This document shows, one piece after another, positions 1-5,843 of a stretch of 5,870 nucleotides of DNA (position 1 is the first letter of the stretch; each line of letters starts with the position of its first letter). The notes under the pieces are model-generated. The model made no database searches and was not told where the DNA came from. It worked only from the letters and a program-made list of their open reading frames with translations. The position numbers and the translations under genes are program-made. The DNA comes from Spirochaetia bacterium UBA5550. Lineage in GTDB: Bacteria > Spirochaetota > UBA4802 > UBA5550. Location of the stretch: assembly GCA_002425885.1 (NCBI GenBank), contig DINC01000064.1:12307-18176 (forward strand). Direction: 5' to 3'.

Positions 1-153
1 ATATCCTGATTCTGAACTGAGGTCAATTATTAATTCTATGTAGGATATTCAACCGGAATCATTTTATCGGGGGAGCTTATGAATTATTAATAATAGTATA
101 ATGGTGGCGTATAAAAGAGACTATAAACAGAAATCATTTTGTAATGTATAAAG
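1..153. other. downstream intergenic region; possible end of a convergent gene
   Basis: This AT-rich stretch lies 3' of the phosphatase gene. I see no convincing rho-independent terminator for the operon: no GC-rich stem is followed by a T-run on the minus strand. On the plus strand, frame 2 is open from the window edge to a TAG at 41-43 and reads YPDSELRSIINSM. That looks protein-like and could be the C-terminus of a convergent gene to the left, but 13 codons are too few to establish it. A perfect AT-only 12-bp palindrome lies at 83-94 and a TATAAT hexamer at 97-102 (+) lacks a matching -35. No other gene is supported here. Confidence 0.4.
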
Positions 154-954
154 TCAGAAGTTCCGGTGAAATATTATTTTAATCACTTCGAAATCTGCGC
201 AGTTATATACAACCGCATAATCCTCAAGTTCAAATGCGTTAGATGCGATTTTACCGTAATCAATTTCTCTGCCGTCAAGATACCTGAGCCTCCCGCCTGC
301 TTTTTCTACAACAGGAATTGCCCCTGCCCAGTCCCACAAATAAGATTTTCCGATAAAAGCTATGAGCCGGTTCCGCCTGTTGTCTGTTGTAAGGCATGCG
401 TGGAGTGCTGTTGAACCTAAATTTCTTGCCTTTCCCGGGAAATTTATTTTAACACCTTTTATTTCGGATGAGTAAAAGATGTTGGTCTCTTTTTCAATCG
501 GTGTGTTTTGGTCAACTTTAAGTTTTCTTCCGTTGAGATATGAATTTTCGTTGTCAGTATGAAACATGAGGTCACAGCCGGGGGAATAGACAAAACCGTA
601 TGCCGGTGTAATACCTGCAAAAATCCCCACTGACACGCACCAGAAAGGGAGGTGCATGCTGAACATCGCGGTACCGTCAATCGGGTCAATAATAACATTA
701 ATTTTATTTTCAGAGAGAGCTGCTGTTTCTGAAAGGTTTTCTTCGCAGATGAAGTTGAAATCTGTAAACCGGGATTCAATCTGTTCTATGAGAAATTTCT
801 GAGACTGCAAATCCGCTTCAGTGACAATAGAGCGATCTTCCTTCCGGTAAATATCCATATCATTTTTCTGAAACCTGAAAGCCGCATCACCTGCGGACTT
901 AACAATATCAACGAAAAAGTTTATATCATCACCGGAGAGGAAATTTTTATCCAT
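154..954 (-). CDS. inositol monophosphatase family protein
   Basis: This is a 266-residue Mg2+-dependent phosphatase of the IMPase/FIG superfamily, a cytoplasmic enzyme that hydrolyses small phosphomonoesters. The family signatures are in order: TEAD at 45-48, the acidic pair E71-E72, the metal-binding motif D90-P-I-D93-G-T95, a conserved R177-x-x-G180-S181, and the C-terminal W207-D208 with A219-G-G. The metal ligands E71/E72, D90, D93 and D208 are all present, so it should be active. Length is normal for the family. Odd points are Cys70 where GEE is usual and A96-M97-F98 where T-N-F is usual after DGT. Substrate cannot be fixed: inositol-1-phosphate, histidinol phosphate, fructose-1,6-bisphosphate or PAP are all possible in this family. 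The ATG follows the livF stop by 15 nt with only a weak GGA as ribosome-binding site, which suggests co-transcription and perhaps translational coupling. Stop is TGA. Confidence 0.9.
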   Translation of the reverse strand: MDKNFLSGDDINFFVDIVKSAGDAAFRFQKNDMDIYRKEDRSIVTEADLQSQKFLIEQIESRFTDFNFICEENLSETAALSENKINVIIDPIDGTAMFSMHLPFWCVSVGIFAGITPAYGFVYSPGCDLMFHTDNENSYLNGRKLKVDQNTPIEKETNIFYSSEIKGVKINFPGKARNLGSTALHACLTTDNRRNRLIAFIGKSYLWDWAGAIPVVEKAGGRLRYLDGREIDYGKIASNAFELEDYAVVYNCADFEVIKIIFHRNF

Positions 955-969
955 TCGATTGATGTCCGG

Positions 970-1728
970 TTATTCGCCGAGATATGCGGCCTTCACCTTC
1001 GGATTCTCCAGCAGATTTTTACTATCGTCTTCAAGCACAATGTTTCCTGTTTCGAGTACGTATCCCTTGTCTGATATACTGAGGGCCATCTTGGCGTTCT
1101 GTTCAACAAGGAAGATTGTTACTTTGTCCTCCCTGCTGATTTTTGAAATTGTCTGGAATATGTTCTGGATAATAATAGGAGCAAGACCAAGTGCAGGCTC
1201 ATCGAGAAGGAGGAGTCTGGGTGCGCTCATGAGTGCTCTTGCAATTGAAAGCATCTGCTGCTCTCCACCTGAAAGTGAACCCGCAAGCTGCTTTCTTCGG
1301 TCTTTCAGAATTTCAAACATTTCATACTTCTCTTCAATGCGCGTCTTTATCAGAGCTTTATCTTTTATCATAAATGCGCCCATTTCAAGGTTTTCAAGTA
1401 CAGTCATCTCCGGGAATATACCTCTTCCTTCAGGAGCCATTGATATTCCTCTTGAAATAATCCTGTCCGTAGAATGAAAAACACGGTCTTTTTTTGCGGA
1501 TGAATCTCCGCCTGTATATGTAATTCTTTCGCCGTTAAAGACCACTTCCCCCCTGGTGAGAGGTTCAAGCCCCACAATTGATTTAAGGAGGGTCGATTTA
1601 CCGGCACCGTTTGCGCCGATTAGACAGACAATCTGTCCTGCATTTATGGTTACGTTAACACCTTTGAGTGCTTCTATATTCCCGTAGCTTACATGAACAT
1701 TTTTCAGTTCTAATATTGCATTACTCAT
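970..1728 (-). CDS. livF: branched-chain amino acid ABC transporter ATPase LivF
   Basis: This is the second of two cytoplasmic ATPases that power LIV import, pairing with LivG under the LivH/LivM channel. In order it shows an A-loop tyrosine (Y15), Walker A GANGAGKST (38-46), the LivF-typical PEGRGIF (99-105), signature LSGGEQQ (152-158) and Walker B LLLLDEP (172-178). The H-loop region is VEQN with Gln210 in place of His, which is normal for LivF and separates it from LivG. Length is 252 residues against 237 in E. coli LivF as I recall it. The excess is a Gly/Ser/Lys-rich insertion of about 13 residues at roughly 72-88, just before the PEGR motif. The ATG overlaps the end of livG (ATGAGTAA, 8 nt), with AGGA about 9 nt upstream inside livG, so translational coupling is likely. 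Stop is TAA. Confidence 0.96.
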   Translation of the reverse strand: MSNAILELKNVHVSYGNIEALKGVNVTINAGQIVCLIGANGAGKSTLLKSIVGLEPLTRGEVVFNGERITYTGGDSSAKKDRVFHSTDRIISRGISMAPEGRGIFPEMTVLENLEMGAFMIKDKALIKTRIEEKYEMFEILKDRRKQLAGSLSGGEQQMLSIARALMSAPRLLLLDEPALGLAPIIIQNIFQTISKISREDKVTIFLVEQNAKMALSISDKGYVLETGNIVLEDDSKNLLENPKVKAAYLGE

Positions 1729-2503
1729 CTGTTTTTCCTAAATATGCTTCGATAACTTCTTTGTTGTTCTGCACCTGCGCCGGTGTTCCTTCCGCGATTT
1801 TGCGGCCATAATTGAGCACAATGATTTTGTCGCAGATGTTCATAACAAGTTTCATGTCATGTTCAATTAAAACAACTGTTATGCCGAGGTCCCTGATCCT
1901 CTTGATTGTGACCATTAATTCATCTGTTTCCTGCGGGTTCATCCCTGCTGCCGGTTCATCGAGAAATAGAACTTCCGGTTCTGTTGCAAGGGCGCGCGCT
2001 ATTTCAAGCTCTCTCTGCTTGCCGTAGGGGAGGTTCTTGGCATATTCATCCCTGAAATCGAGCAGCCCGAAGAAGTCGAGCCACTTAATGGAGCTTTCGT
2101 AAATATCATACTCCTCCTGTTTAACGAATATTCTTCCAAGGATAAAATTGATCAGTCTATTTTTGACTATATGAGGATGGTTTGCTCTGAAGTGTCTGCC
2201 GATCATGACATTTTCAAAAACAGTCATTTCCTTAAAAAGCCGGATGTTCTGGAATGTTCTCGCAATACCGCTTCTGGTAATTTTATATGCCGGGAGCGGA
2301 GTAATATCCTCCCCTTTGAAAAAAACAAATCCGCTTGTGGGATAATCGAGGCCGGTAATTGTATTGAAAAGGGTTGTTTTGCCTGCACCGTTCGGGCCGA
2401 TAAGACCTGTGATCGAATTTTTAAAAATCTCGATATCAACATCAGATACGGCAACCACTCCGCCGAATTCCCTTCTTAAACTCTGTGTATATAATAGAGG
2501 CAC
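1721..2503 (-). CDS. livG: branched-chain amino acid ABC transporter ATPase LivG
   Basis: This is the first cytoplasmic ATPase of the LIV importer. It has the diagnostic N-terminal REFGGVVAV, Walker A GPNGAGKTT (36-44), Q-loop TFQN (Q85), the degenerate signature LPYGKQRELEIARAL (158-172) typical of LivG, Walker B VLFLDEP (178-184), and H-loop EHD with His215. The region between Q-loop and signature (about 104-150) carries the family's usual variable helical segment. Its 260 residues are a normal length. The start codon is GTG (2503-2501), chosen because it gives the usual LivG N-terminus and lies 4 nt after the livM stop, with GGAG in the last livM codons about 10 nt upstream. It ends in TAA inside the start of livF. 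With LivF it should form the heterodimeric nucleotide-binding pair. Confidence 0.96.
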   Translation of the reverse strand: MPLLYTQSLRREFGGVVAVSDVDIEIFKNSITGLIGPNGAGKTTLFNTITGLDYPTSGFVFFKGEDITPLPAYKITRSGIARTFQNIRLFKEMTVFENVMIGRHFRANHPHIVKNRLINFILGRIFVKQEEYDIYESSIKWLDFFGLLDFRDEYAKNLPYGKQRELEIARALATEPEVLFLDEPAAGMNPQETDELMVTIKRIRDLGITVVLIEHDMKLVMNICDKIIVLNYGRKIAEGTPAQVQNNKEVIEAYLGKTDE

Positions 2504-2507
2504 TTGT

Positions 2508-3428
2508 TTACTTCTCCAGATGTAAAATTTCTTTCTTTAATATCTTCGCATAGTTCAGCTTAACTCTTCCGATAATTCCCTGAGGCCTGTAGATCATCAT
2601 CAGTACAAGAATTAATCCGAATATAACCTGGTTAAGCTGAGGCGGTATTATATGTGAAATTCCAAAAAGTCGCGGTATCTCTGATGTTATTACTATAATT
2701 ATTGCCCCTGCAACAGTGGCATAATTGTTTCCAAGACCGCCAAGTACAACCATGCAGAGAATCATTATGGACATCATAAAATCAAAAGTAAGCGGCGCGA
2801 CAGACTGATTGTATGAAGCGAAAAGACTCCCCGCAATACCCGCAAGAAACGCCCCTGTGGTAAAGGCTCCGATCTTGTACTTCGCTGTATTAATTCCCAT
2901 AGCAGAGGCGGCTATTTCATCCTCCCTGATTGCTTCAAGGGCCCGTCCGACTCTGGAACGTACTATTCTGCGGACGAAGTAGTATGATATACCCACGATT
3001 ACCCAGATCAATATAACCCAGGAGATTTTATCCATTGATGAGAACATGAAACCGAATAGGTTGGGCCCGGGGATTCCGTTTATCCCCATGGGGCCTTTTG
3101 TCACGCTGTCCCAGTTTACAATAATATTTCTTACGATCTCACCAAAGCCGAGAGTGGCGATTGCGAGGTAGTCACCTTTTAGCCTCAGTGTCGGTATCCC
3201 TATGAGCATTCCGCATAACGCGGTAATAATGCCTGAGATCAGCATTGCCTCCCAGAAGCCGAAGTGAAAAGCTGTCATTAAAACTGCTGCGGAATAGGCT
3301 CCTATCCCGAGAAAAGCAGCCTGACAGAGAGAAAGGAGCCCTGTATAGCCTACGATGAGGTTCAGTCCCAGTGCGGATATGGCGTATATCCCTATGTATA
3401 TAAATATGAGTAAAATAAAGTTTAACAT
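2508..3428 (-). CDS. livM: branched-chain amino acid ABC transporter permease LivM
   Basis: This is an inner-membrane permease subunit that forms the LIV channel with LivH. The protein is strongly hydrophobic with repeated membrane segments; the N-terminal helix starts at the first residues. Family landmarks are VGYTGLLSLCQAAFLGIGAYS (in part, 26-46), GDYLAIATLGFGEIVR (85-100) and the cytoplasmic coupling segment GRALEAIREDEIAASAMGIN (161-180), which contacts an ATPase. A VVLGGLGN motif lies at 227-234, and the C-terminus is basic and presumably cytoplasmic (MMIYRPQGIIGR, 277-288). At 306 residues it is the common short form and lacks the long N-terminal extension of E. coli LivM. The ATG is 2 nt after the livH stop, with GGGAG/AAGG inside the end of livH as ribosome-binding site. 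Stop is TAA, 4 nt before livG. Confidence 0.96.
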   Translation of the reverse strand: MLNFILLIFIYIGIYAISALGLNLIVGYTGLLSLCQAAFLGIGAYSAAVLMTAFHFGFWEAMLISGIITALCGMLIGIPTLRLKGDYLAIATLGFGEIVRNIIVNWDSVTKGPMGINGIPGPNLFGFMFSSMDKISWVILIWVIVGISYYFVRRIVRSRVGRALEAIREDEIAASAMGINTAKYKIGAFTTGAFLAGIAGSLFASYNQSVAPLTFDFMMSIMILCMVVLGGLGNNYATVAGAIIIVITSEIPRLFGISHIIPPQLNQVIFGLILVLMMIYRPQGIIGRVKLNYAKILKKEILHLEK

Positions 3429-3430
3429 AA

Positions 3431-4363
3431 TCAGACCTTCTCCCTGATGTTTTTAATCAGTAAACCGCTCGGTTTTACCAGGAGAATTATTATTAGTACG
3501 CTGAATGCGATTGTATCTTTTAATCCCTGCGGTATGCCGAGGATTACAACTCCGAATGTTTCAAGGAGGCCCAGCAGTATTCCGCCGAGCATGGCTCCGC
3601 TGATGTTTCCGATCCCGCCGACAACTGCTGCGATAAAAGCTTTAAGCCCTGCCATCTGCCCCATGGTGGGATAGAGTTTGAATTCAAGGGACATCATTAT
3701 TCCTGCAACAGCGGCAAGTGCTGAACCTATTGCGAAAGTCAGGGAGATTATAAAATTTACATTTATTCCCATAAGGGCTGCAACAGACTGGTTCTGGCTT
3801 GTGGCCCTCATTGCTTTACCGAGTCTGGATTTATCTATGAAAAGTTTAAGTGCTGTCATCATAATGAGCCCGACTGCCAGTATCATTATCTGGTTCGGAG
3901 TAATGCTTGTTCCGTCAAGCTGGATTGTAGTATTATCAATGGGATAGTCGAATTTTCTTGATTTGGTGCCGAAAAAAAGCGCTGCTAAATTCATCAGGAT
4001 AATGGATACACCGATTGCGCTTAAGAGCGGTGCAAGTCTTGGCGCTTTTCTGAGAGGCCTGTAAGCCACGCGTTCAATAAAAACTCCAAGTGATGCGCTT
4101 ATGACCATGGCAGTCAGAAGGGATATAATAAAAGCAAATATAACAAAAGAGCCGCCCTGTGACGGGTCGCATATCAGATAATAAACATAGTAGCCGGCAT
4201 ATGCGCCGAGCATAAGAATTTCACCATGTGCGAAGTTTATAAATTTAAGAATGCCGTAAACCATTGTATAGCCCAGTGCTATAAGTGAATAAATGGCTCC
4301 AAGTGTAAGCCCGTTCAGCAGGTGCTGCAACAGTTCGTTATGTGGTATGTTAAAAAGATTCAT
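3431..4363 (-). CDS. livH: branched-chain amino acid ABC transporter permease LivH
   Basis: This inner-membrane permease is the partner of LivM. The N-terminal block from NGLTLGAIYSLIALGYT (17-33) through VYGILKFINFAHGEILMLGAY (35-55) is diagnostic of LivH. Further landmarks are ERVAYRPLR (97-105), APLLSAIGVS (111-120), the cytoplasmic coupling loop GKAMRATSQNQSVAALMGIN (182-201), and AAVVGGIGNISGAMLGG (245-261). The end, VKPSGLL (296-302), is also typical. Its 310 residues are very close to the family norm, with about eight hydrophobic segments apparent. The gene is separated from the binding-protein gene by 68 nt that contain a strong hairpin, so its expression is probably lower than that gene's. 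The ribosome-binding site AAAGGA is about 10 nt before the ATG, downstream of the hairpin. Stop is TGA. Confidence 0.96.
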   Translation of the reverse strand: MNLFNIPHNELLQHLLNGLTLGAIYSLIALGYTMVYGILKFINFAHGEILMLGAYAGYYVYYLICDPSQGGSFVIFAFIISLLTAMVISASLGVFIERVAYRPLRKAPRLAPLLSAIGVSIILMNLAALFFGTKSRKFDYPIDNTTIQLDGTSITPNQIMILAVGLIMMTALKLFIDKSRLGKAMRATSQNQSVAALMGINVNFIISLTFAIGSALAAVAGIMMSLEFKLYPTMGQMAGLKAFIAAVVGGIGNISGAMLGGILLGLLETFGVVILGIPQGLKDTIAFSVLIIILLVKPSGLLIKNIREKV

Positions 4364-4391
4364 CAGGTTTATTTCCTTTATAATTCTACAG

Positions 4392-4422
4392 AAACAGGCT
4401 GAAGTGTTGCTTCAGCCTGTCT
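4392..4422 (-). terminator. intergenic hairpin after the binding-protein gene (partial terminator or 3' stabiliser)
   Basis: A perfect 11-bp inverted repeat (ACAGGCTGAAG / CTTCAGCCTGT) has a 5-nt loop at 4405-4409. In minus-strand RNA it can extend by one G·U and one A-U pair to 13 bp. It starts 10 nt after the livK stop codon and ends about 28 nt before the livH start. The sequence after the stem, TTCTGTAGAATTA, is only weakly T-rich, so full termination is unlikely. The likely roles are partial termination or protection of the upstream mRNA from 3' exonucleases. Either would raise binding-protein levels over permease and ATPase, a known pattern in binding-protein operons. Confidence 0.75.
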
Positions 4423-4431
4423 GCCGCTAAT

Positions 4432-5619
4432 CTACTTTATCTCAACGAGATTCTCACCGTCGAGTTTAAACATCTTAAGCTGTTTGAATTTTCTGTTTTC
4501 TGCTGTGTAGATACCGATATTGGCAACAAGGTCTCCATTAGCTGTGAAGGTAATTTTGCCTGATGCGCCGTCATAATCTTTTGTTTTTGCAACGAAATCT
4601 CTTACTTTATCCCTGTCAATTTTCAGGTTCCCGCCCATTGCTTTGCTTGATGTTGCTTTAATCGCATTGAGCATAATCAATGCTCCGTCATAAGCGTTAA
4701 GGCTGAAAGCATCCGGTTTTTCTCCCCATTTGGCCAGGTACTTGGCTTCGAAATCTTTTCTCTTCTGGCTTGTGGGCTGTTCTGCCGCCTGTGTATATAT
4801 TACACCGTTTGCAAGATCCCCTGCAAGTTCAAGTATCTGCGGATTTGAGAAACCGTCAGCACTGTAGAATTTAGCTTTAATTCCGAGCTGTTTTGACTGC
4901 TCGAGCATCTGTGCAATCTCTGCAACGTAGTTCGGAAAATAGATAGCTTCAGGATTGGCGCCTTTGATTTTTGTAAGCTGGGTTTTGAAATCCTTGTCGC
5001 CCTGAAGAGCTGTCTCAACAGCAACAACTTTTCCGCCCTCTTTTTCGAACTGGGCTTTGAAATCCATAGCAAGGCCCTGGCTGTAGTCATTTTTTATGTA
5101 AAGGATTGCAACAGTTTTTACATTTTCAACTTTTGCAAGATATTTACCGAAAACAATTGCCTGAAGAGCATCACTCATAACATCTCTGAATATGAACTTC
5201 CCTTTTTCAGGGAGATCTTTATGTGTTGATGATGGAGAAATCATAACGATTTTTGAAGCTTCAGCTTTTGGAGCAACCGCAAGTGATACAGAGCTGAAAA
5301 CTGAACCCACTATGCCGAAAACCTTGTCAACGCCTGCAAGTTTTTCAATGGCAGGATTAGCTTTTTCAACTTTACCTTCTGTGTCTTCAACAAGCACTTC
5401 AGCATTGAAACCTTCAGCGCCGCCAGCAGCATTGAACTCTTCAACTGCAACTTTTACAGCCTGGCTCATGAGCTTGCCGTAGTTGCCTGCATCACCAGTC
5501 ATTGGCCCCAGGAAACCTATCTTAATGGTTTCACCTGATTTTACAACATCCGACTCTTTTCCGCATGCGAGTGCAAAAAGAAGCATTAAGGAAATGAGGA
5601 CCGACAGTAACTTTTTCAT
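4432..5619 (-). CDS. livK: branched-chain amino acid ABC transporter substrate-binding lipoprotein (LivK/LivJ type)
   Basis: This is the extracytoplasmic receptor of the LIV importer (HAAT family, periplasmic-binding fold type I), which binds Leu/Ile/Val or a related amino acid and delivers it to LivH/LivM. The N-terminus is a lipoprotein signal: K2-K3, hydrophobic L4 to F15, and FALAC with the acylated cysteine at C19, then a short hydrophilic linker. The mature protein opens with IKIGFLGPMTGDAGNYG (32-48), the hallmark of the family. Likely ligand-contact regions by family analogy are GSVFSSVS (105-112), ISPSSTH (127-133), NDYSQG (177-182) and YSADGFSNP (252-260). At 395 residues it is slightly longer than E. 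coli LivJ/LivK, as expected for a lipoprotein form. The start is supported by a strong Shine-Dalgarno, GGAAGGAGAG, with 7 nt between AGGAG and ATG. Stop is TAG. True substrate is inferred only, since relatives bind amides, urea or aromatic compounds. Confidence 0.95.
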   Translation of the reverse strand: MKKLLSVLISLMLLFALACGKESDVVKSGETIKIGFLGPMTGDAGNYGKLMSQAVKVAVEEFNAAGGAEGFNAEVLVEDTEGKVEKANPAIEKLAGVDKVFGIVGSVFSSVSLAVAPKAEASKIVMISPSSTHKDLPEKGKFIFRDVMSDALQAIVFGKYLAKVENVKTVAILYIKNDYSQGLAMDFKAQFEKEGGKVVAVETALQGDKDFKTQLTKIKGANPEAIYFPNYVAEIAQMLEQSKQLGIKAKFYSADGFSNPQILELAGDLANGVIYTQAAEQPTSQKRKDFEAKYLAKWGEKPDAFSLNAYDGALIMLNAIKATSSKAMGGNLKIDRDKVRDFVAKTKDYDGASGKITFTANGDLVANIGIYTAENRKFKQLKMFKLDGENLVEIK

Positions 5620-5624
5620 ACTAA

Positions 5625-5634
5625 CTCTCCTTCC
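5625..5634 (-). promoter_or_regulatory. strong ribosome-binding site of livK
   Basis: The minus strand reads GGAAGGAGAG, with AGGAG at 5631-5627 and a 7-nt spacer to the ATG at 5619. It is the best Shine-Dalgarno match in the window and fits high expression of the binding protein. It lies just after the stop of the small upstream open frame that ends at 5641. Confidence 0.85.
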
Positions 5635-5640
5635 TGTATT

Positions 5641-5775
5641 TTAGAATACTATATTATCCGGCATGACAGCCTTAAATATGCTTAATATAACGGGTATCTG
5701 AAAAATCGCAAATACTTTTACTACCGGCTCAACCGGCAAACAGCGGTTAAAGGGGTTATTTTCTGAATCATACAT
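5641..5775 (-). CDS. possible 44-codon leader ORF, Val/Ile/Leu-rich (unproven)
   Basis: An open frame runs from ATG (5775-5773) to TAA (5643-5641), ending 21 nt before the livK start. It encodes MYDSENNPFNRCLPV followed by a hydrophobic half; 14 of 44 residues are Val, Ile or Leu, 11 of them concentrated between residues 15 and 37. It begins 2 nt past the left arm of the long inverted repeat, and its codons run through the right arm. Against it, there is no good Shine-Dalgarno (only GGA about 12 nt upstream), no recognisable family, and a 44-codon open frame in this AT-rich gap could arise by chance. It would also be untranslated if transcription starts at the proximal promoter. Listed because it could be a regulatory leader peptide for a branched-chain amino acid operon. 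Confidence 0.2.
   Translation of the reverse strand: MYDSENNPFNRCLPVEPVVKVFAIFQIPVILSIFKAVMPDNIVF
5684..5711 (-). promoter_or_regulatory. candidate proximal sigma-70 promoter for livK
   Basis: The minus strand reads TTGCGA (5711-5706, 4/6 to TTGACA), a 16-nt spacer, then TATATT (5689-5684, 5/6 to TATAAT). The predicted start near 5677 gives a leader of about 58 nt. It is judged by motif match only. Confidence 0.4.
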
Positions 5776-5793
5776 TACGGTTAAATCCGGTAG
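5721..5793 (-). promoter_or_regulatory. leader inverted repeat with two alternative pairings
   Basis: In minus-strand RNA, CUACCGG-A-UUUAACCG (5793-5778) can pair with CGGUUGAG-CCGGUAG (5735-5721). This gives 15 base pairs, two of them G·U, with one bulged A at 5786. A second copy of UUUAACCG at 5751-5744 can pair with the same CGGUUGAG segment (5735-5728) to make a local 8-bp hairpin with an 8-nt loop. The two structures exclude each other. The element starts about 14 nt after the start site predicted for the distal promoter, so it would sit in that transcript's leader. If only the proximal promoter is used, these repeats are DNA sites just upstream of it instead. No known riboswitch or T-box motif is recognised. 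Confidence 0.45.
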
Positions 5794-5806
5794 CTACGAT
5801 TAGTTA

Positions 5807-5828
5807 AACAGTCATAATTTTGACTGTT
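5807..5828. promoter_or_regulatory. candidate operator, 22-bp near-palindrome over the distal -10
   Basis: The half-sites AACAGTCA (5807-5814) and TGACTGTT (5821-5828) are perfect inverted repeats around an AT-only centre; 20 of 22 positions are symmetric. The site covers the -10 hexamer and the adjacent spacer of the distal promoter candidate, the usual position of a repressor operator. The regulator is not identified. It has an Lrp-like CAG...CTG layout but with 12 nt between instead of 9, so it does not fit the E. coli Lrp consensus. Confidence 0.45.
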
Positions 5829-5843
5829 ATTTCAATCTGTCAA
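5814..5843 (-). promoter_or_regulatory. candidate distal sigma-70 promoter for the operon
   Basis: The minus strand has a perfect TTGACA (5843-5838), an 18-nt spacer, then AATTAT (5819-5814, 4/6 to TATAAT). The predicted start near 5807 gives a leader of roughly 185-190 nt before livK that contains the inverted-repeat element. Motif match only; the perfect -35 is the strongest support. Confidence 0.4.

Noticed and set aside
1..61. Pairs ATATCC/GGATAT and TGATTC/GAATCA as a terminator hairpin
   Set aside because: The two pairs cross rather than nest, the arms are only 6 bp and there is no T-run; not a convincing terminator.
69..90. GGGGGAG followed by ATG on the plus strand
   Set aside because: The ATG opens a frame of only three codons (MNY then stop), so the good Shine-Dalgarno resemblance has no gene behind it.
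83..94. Perfect palindrome ATTATTAATAAT
   Set aside because: AT-only, short, low complexity and far from any promoter; likely chance.
97..102. TATAAT on the plus strand
   Set aside because: No -35 match at 16-18 nt upstream and no supported plus-strand gene downstream; expected by chance in AT-rich sequence.
959..1477. 172-codon open frame on the plus strand opposite livF
   Set aside because: It is the antisense shadow of a strongly supported ATPase gene, with a Ser/Ile/Arg-rich composition and no recognisable domain or ribosome-binding context.
5192..5482. 96-codon plus-strand frame opposite the binding-protein gene
   Set aside because: Ala/Ser/Thr-rich sequence produced by the complement of a well-supported coding region; no independent evidence.
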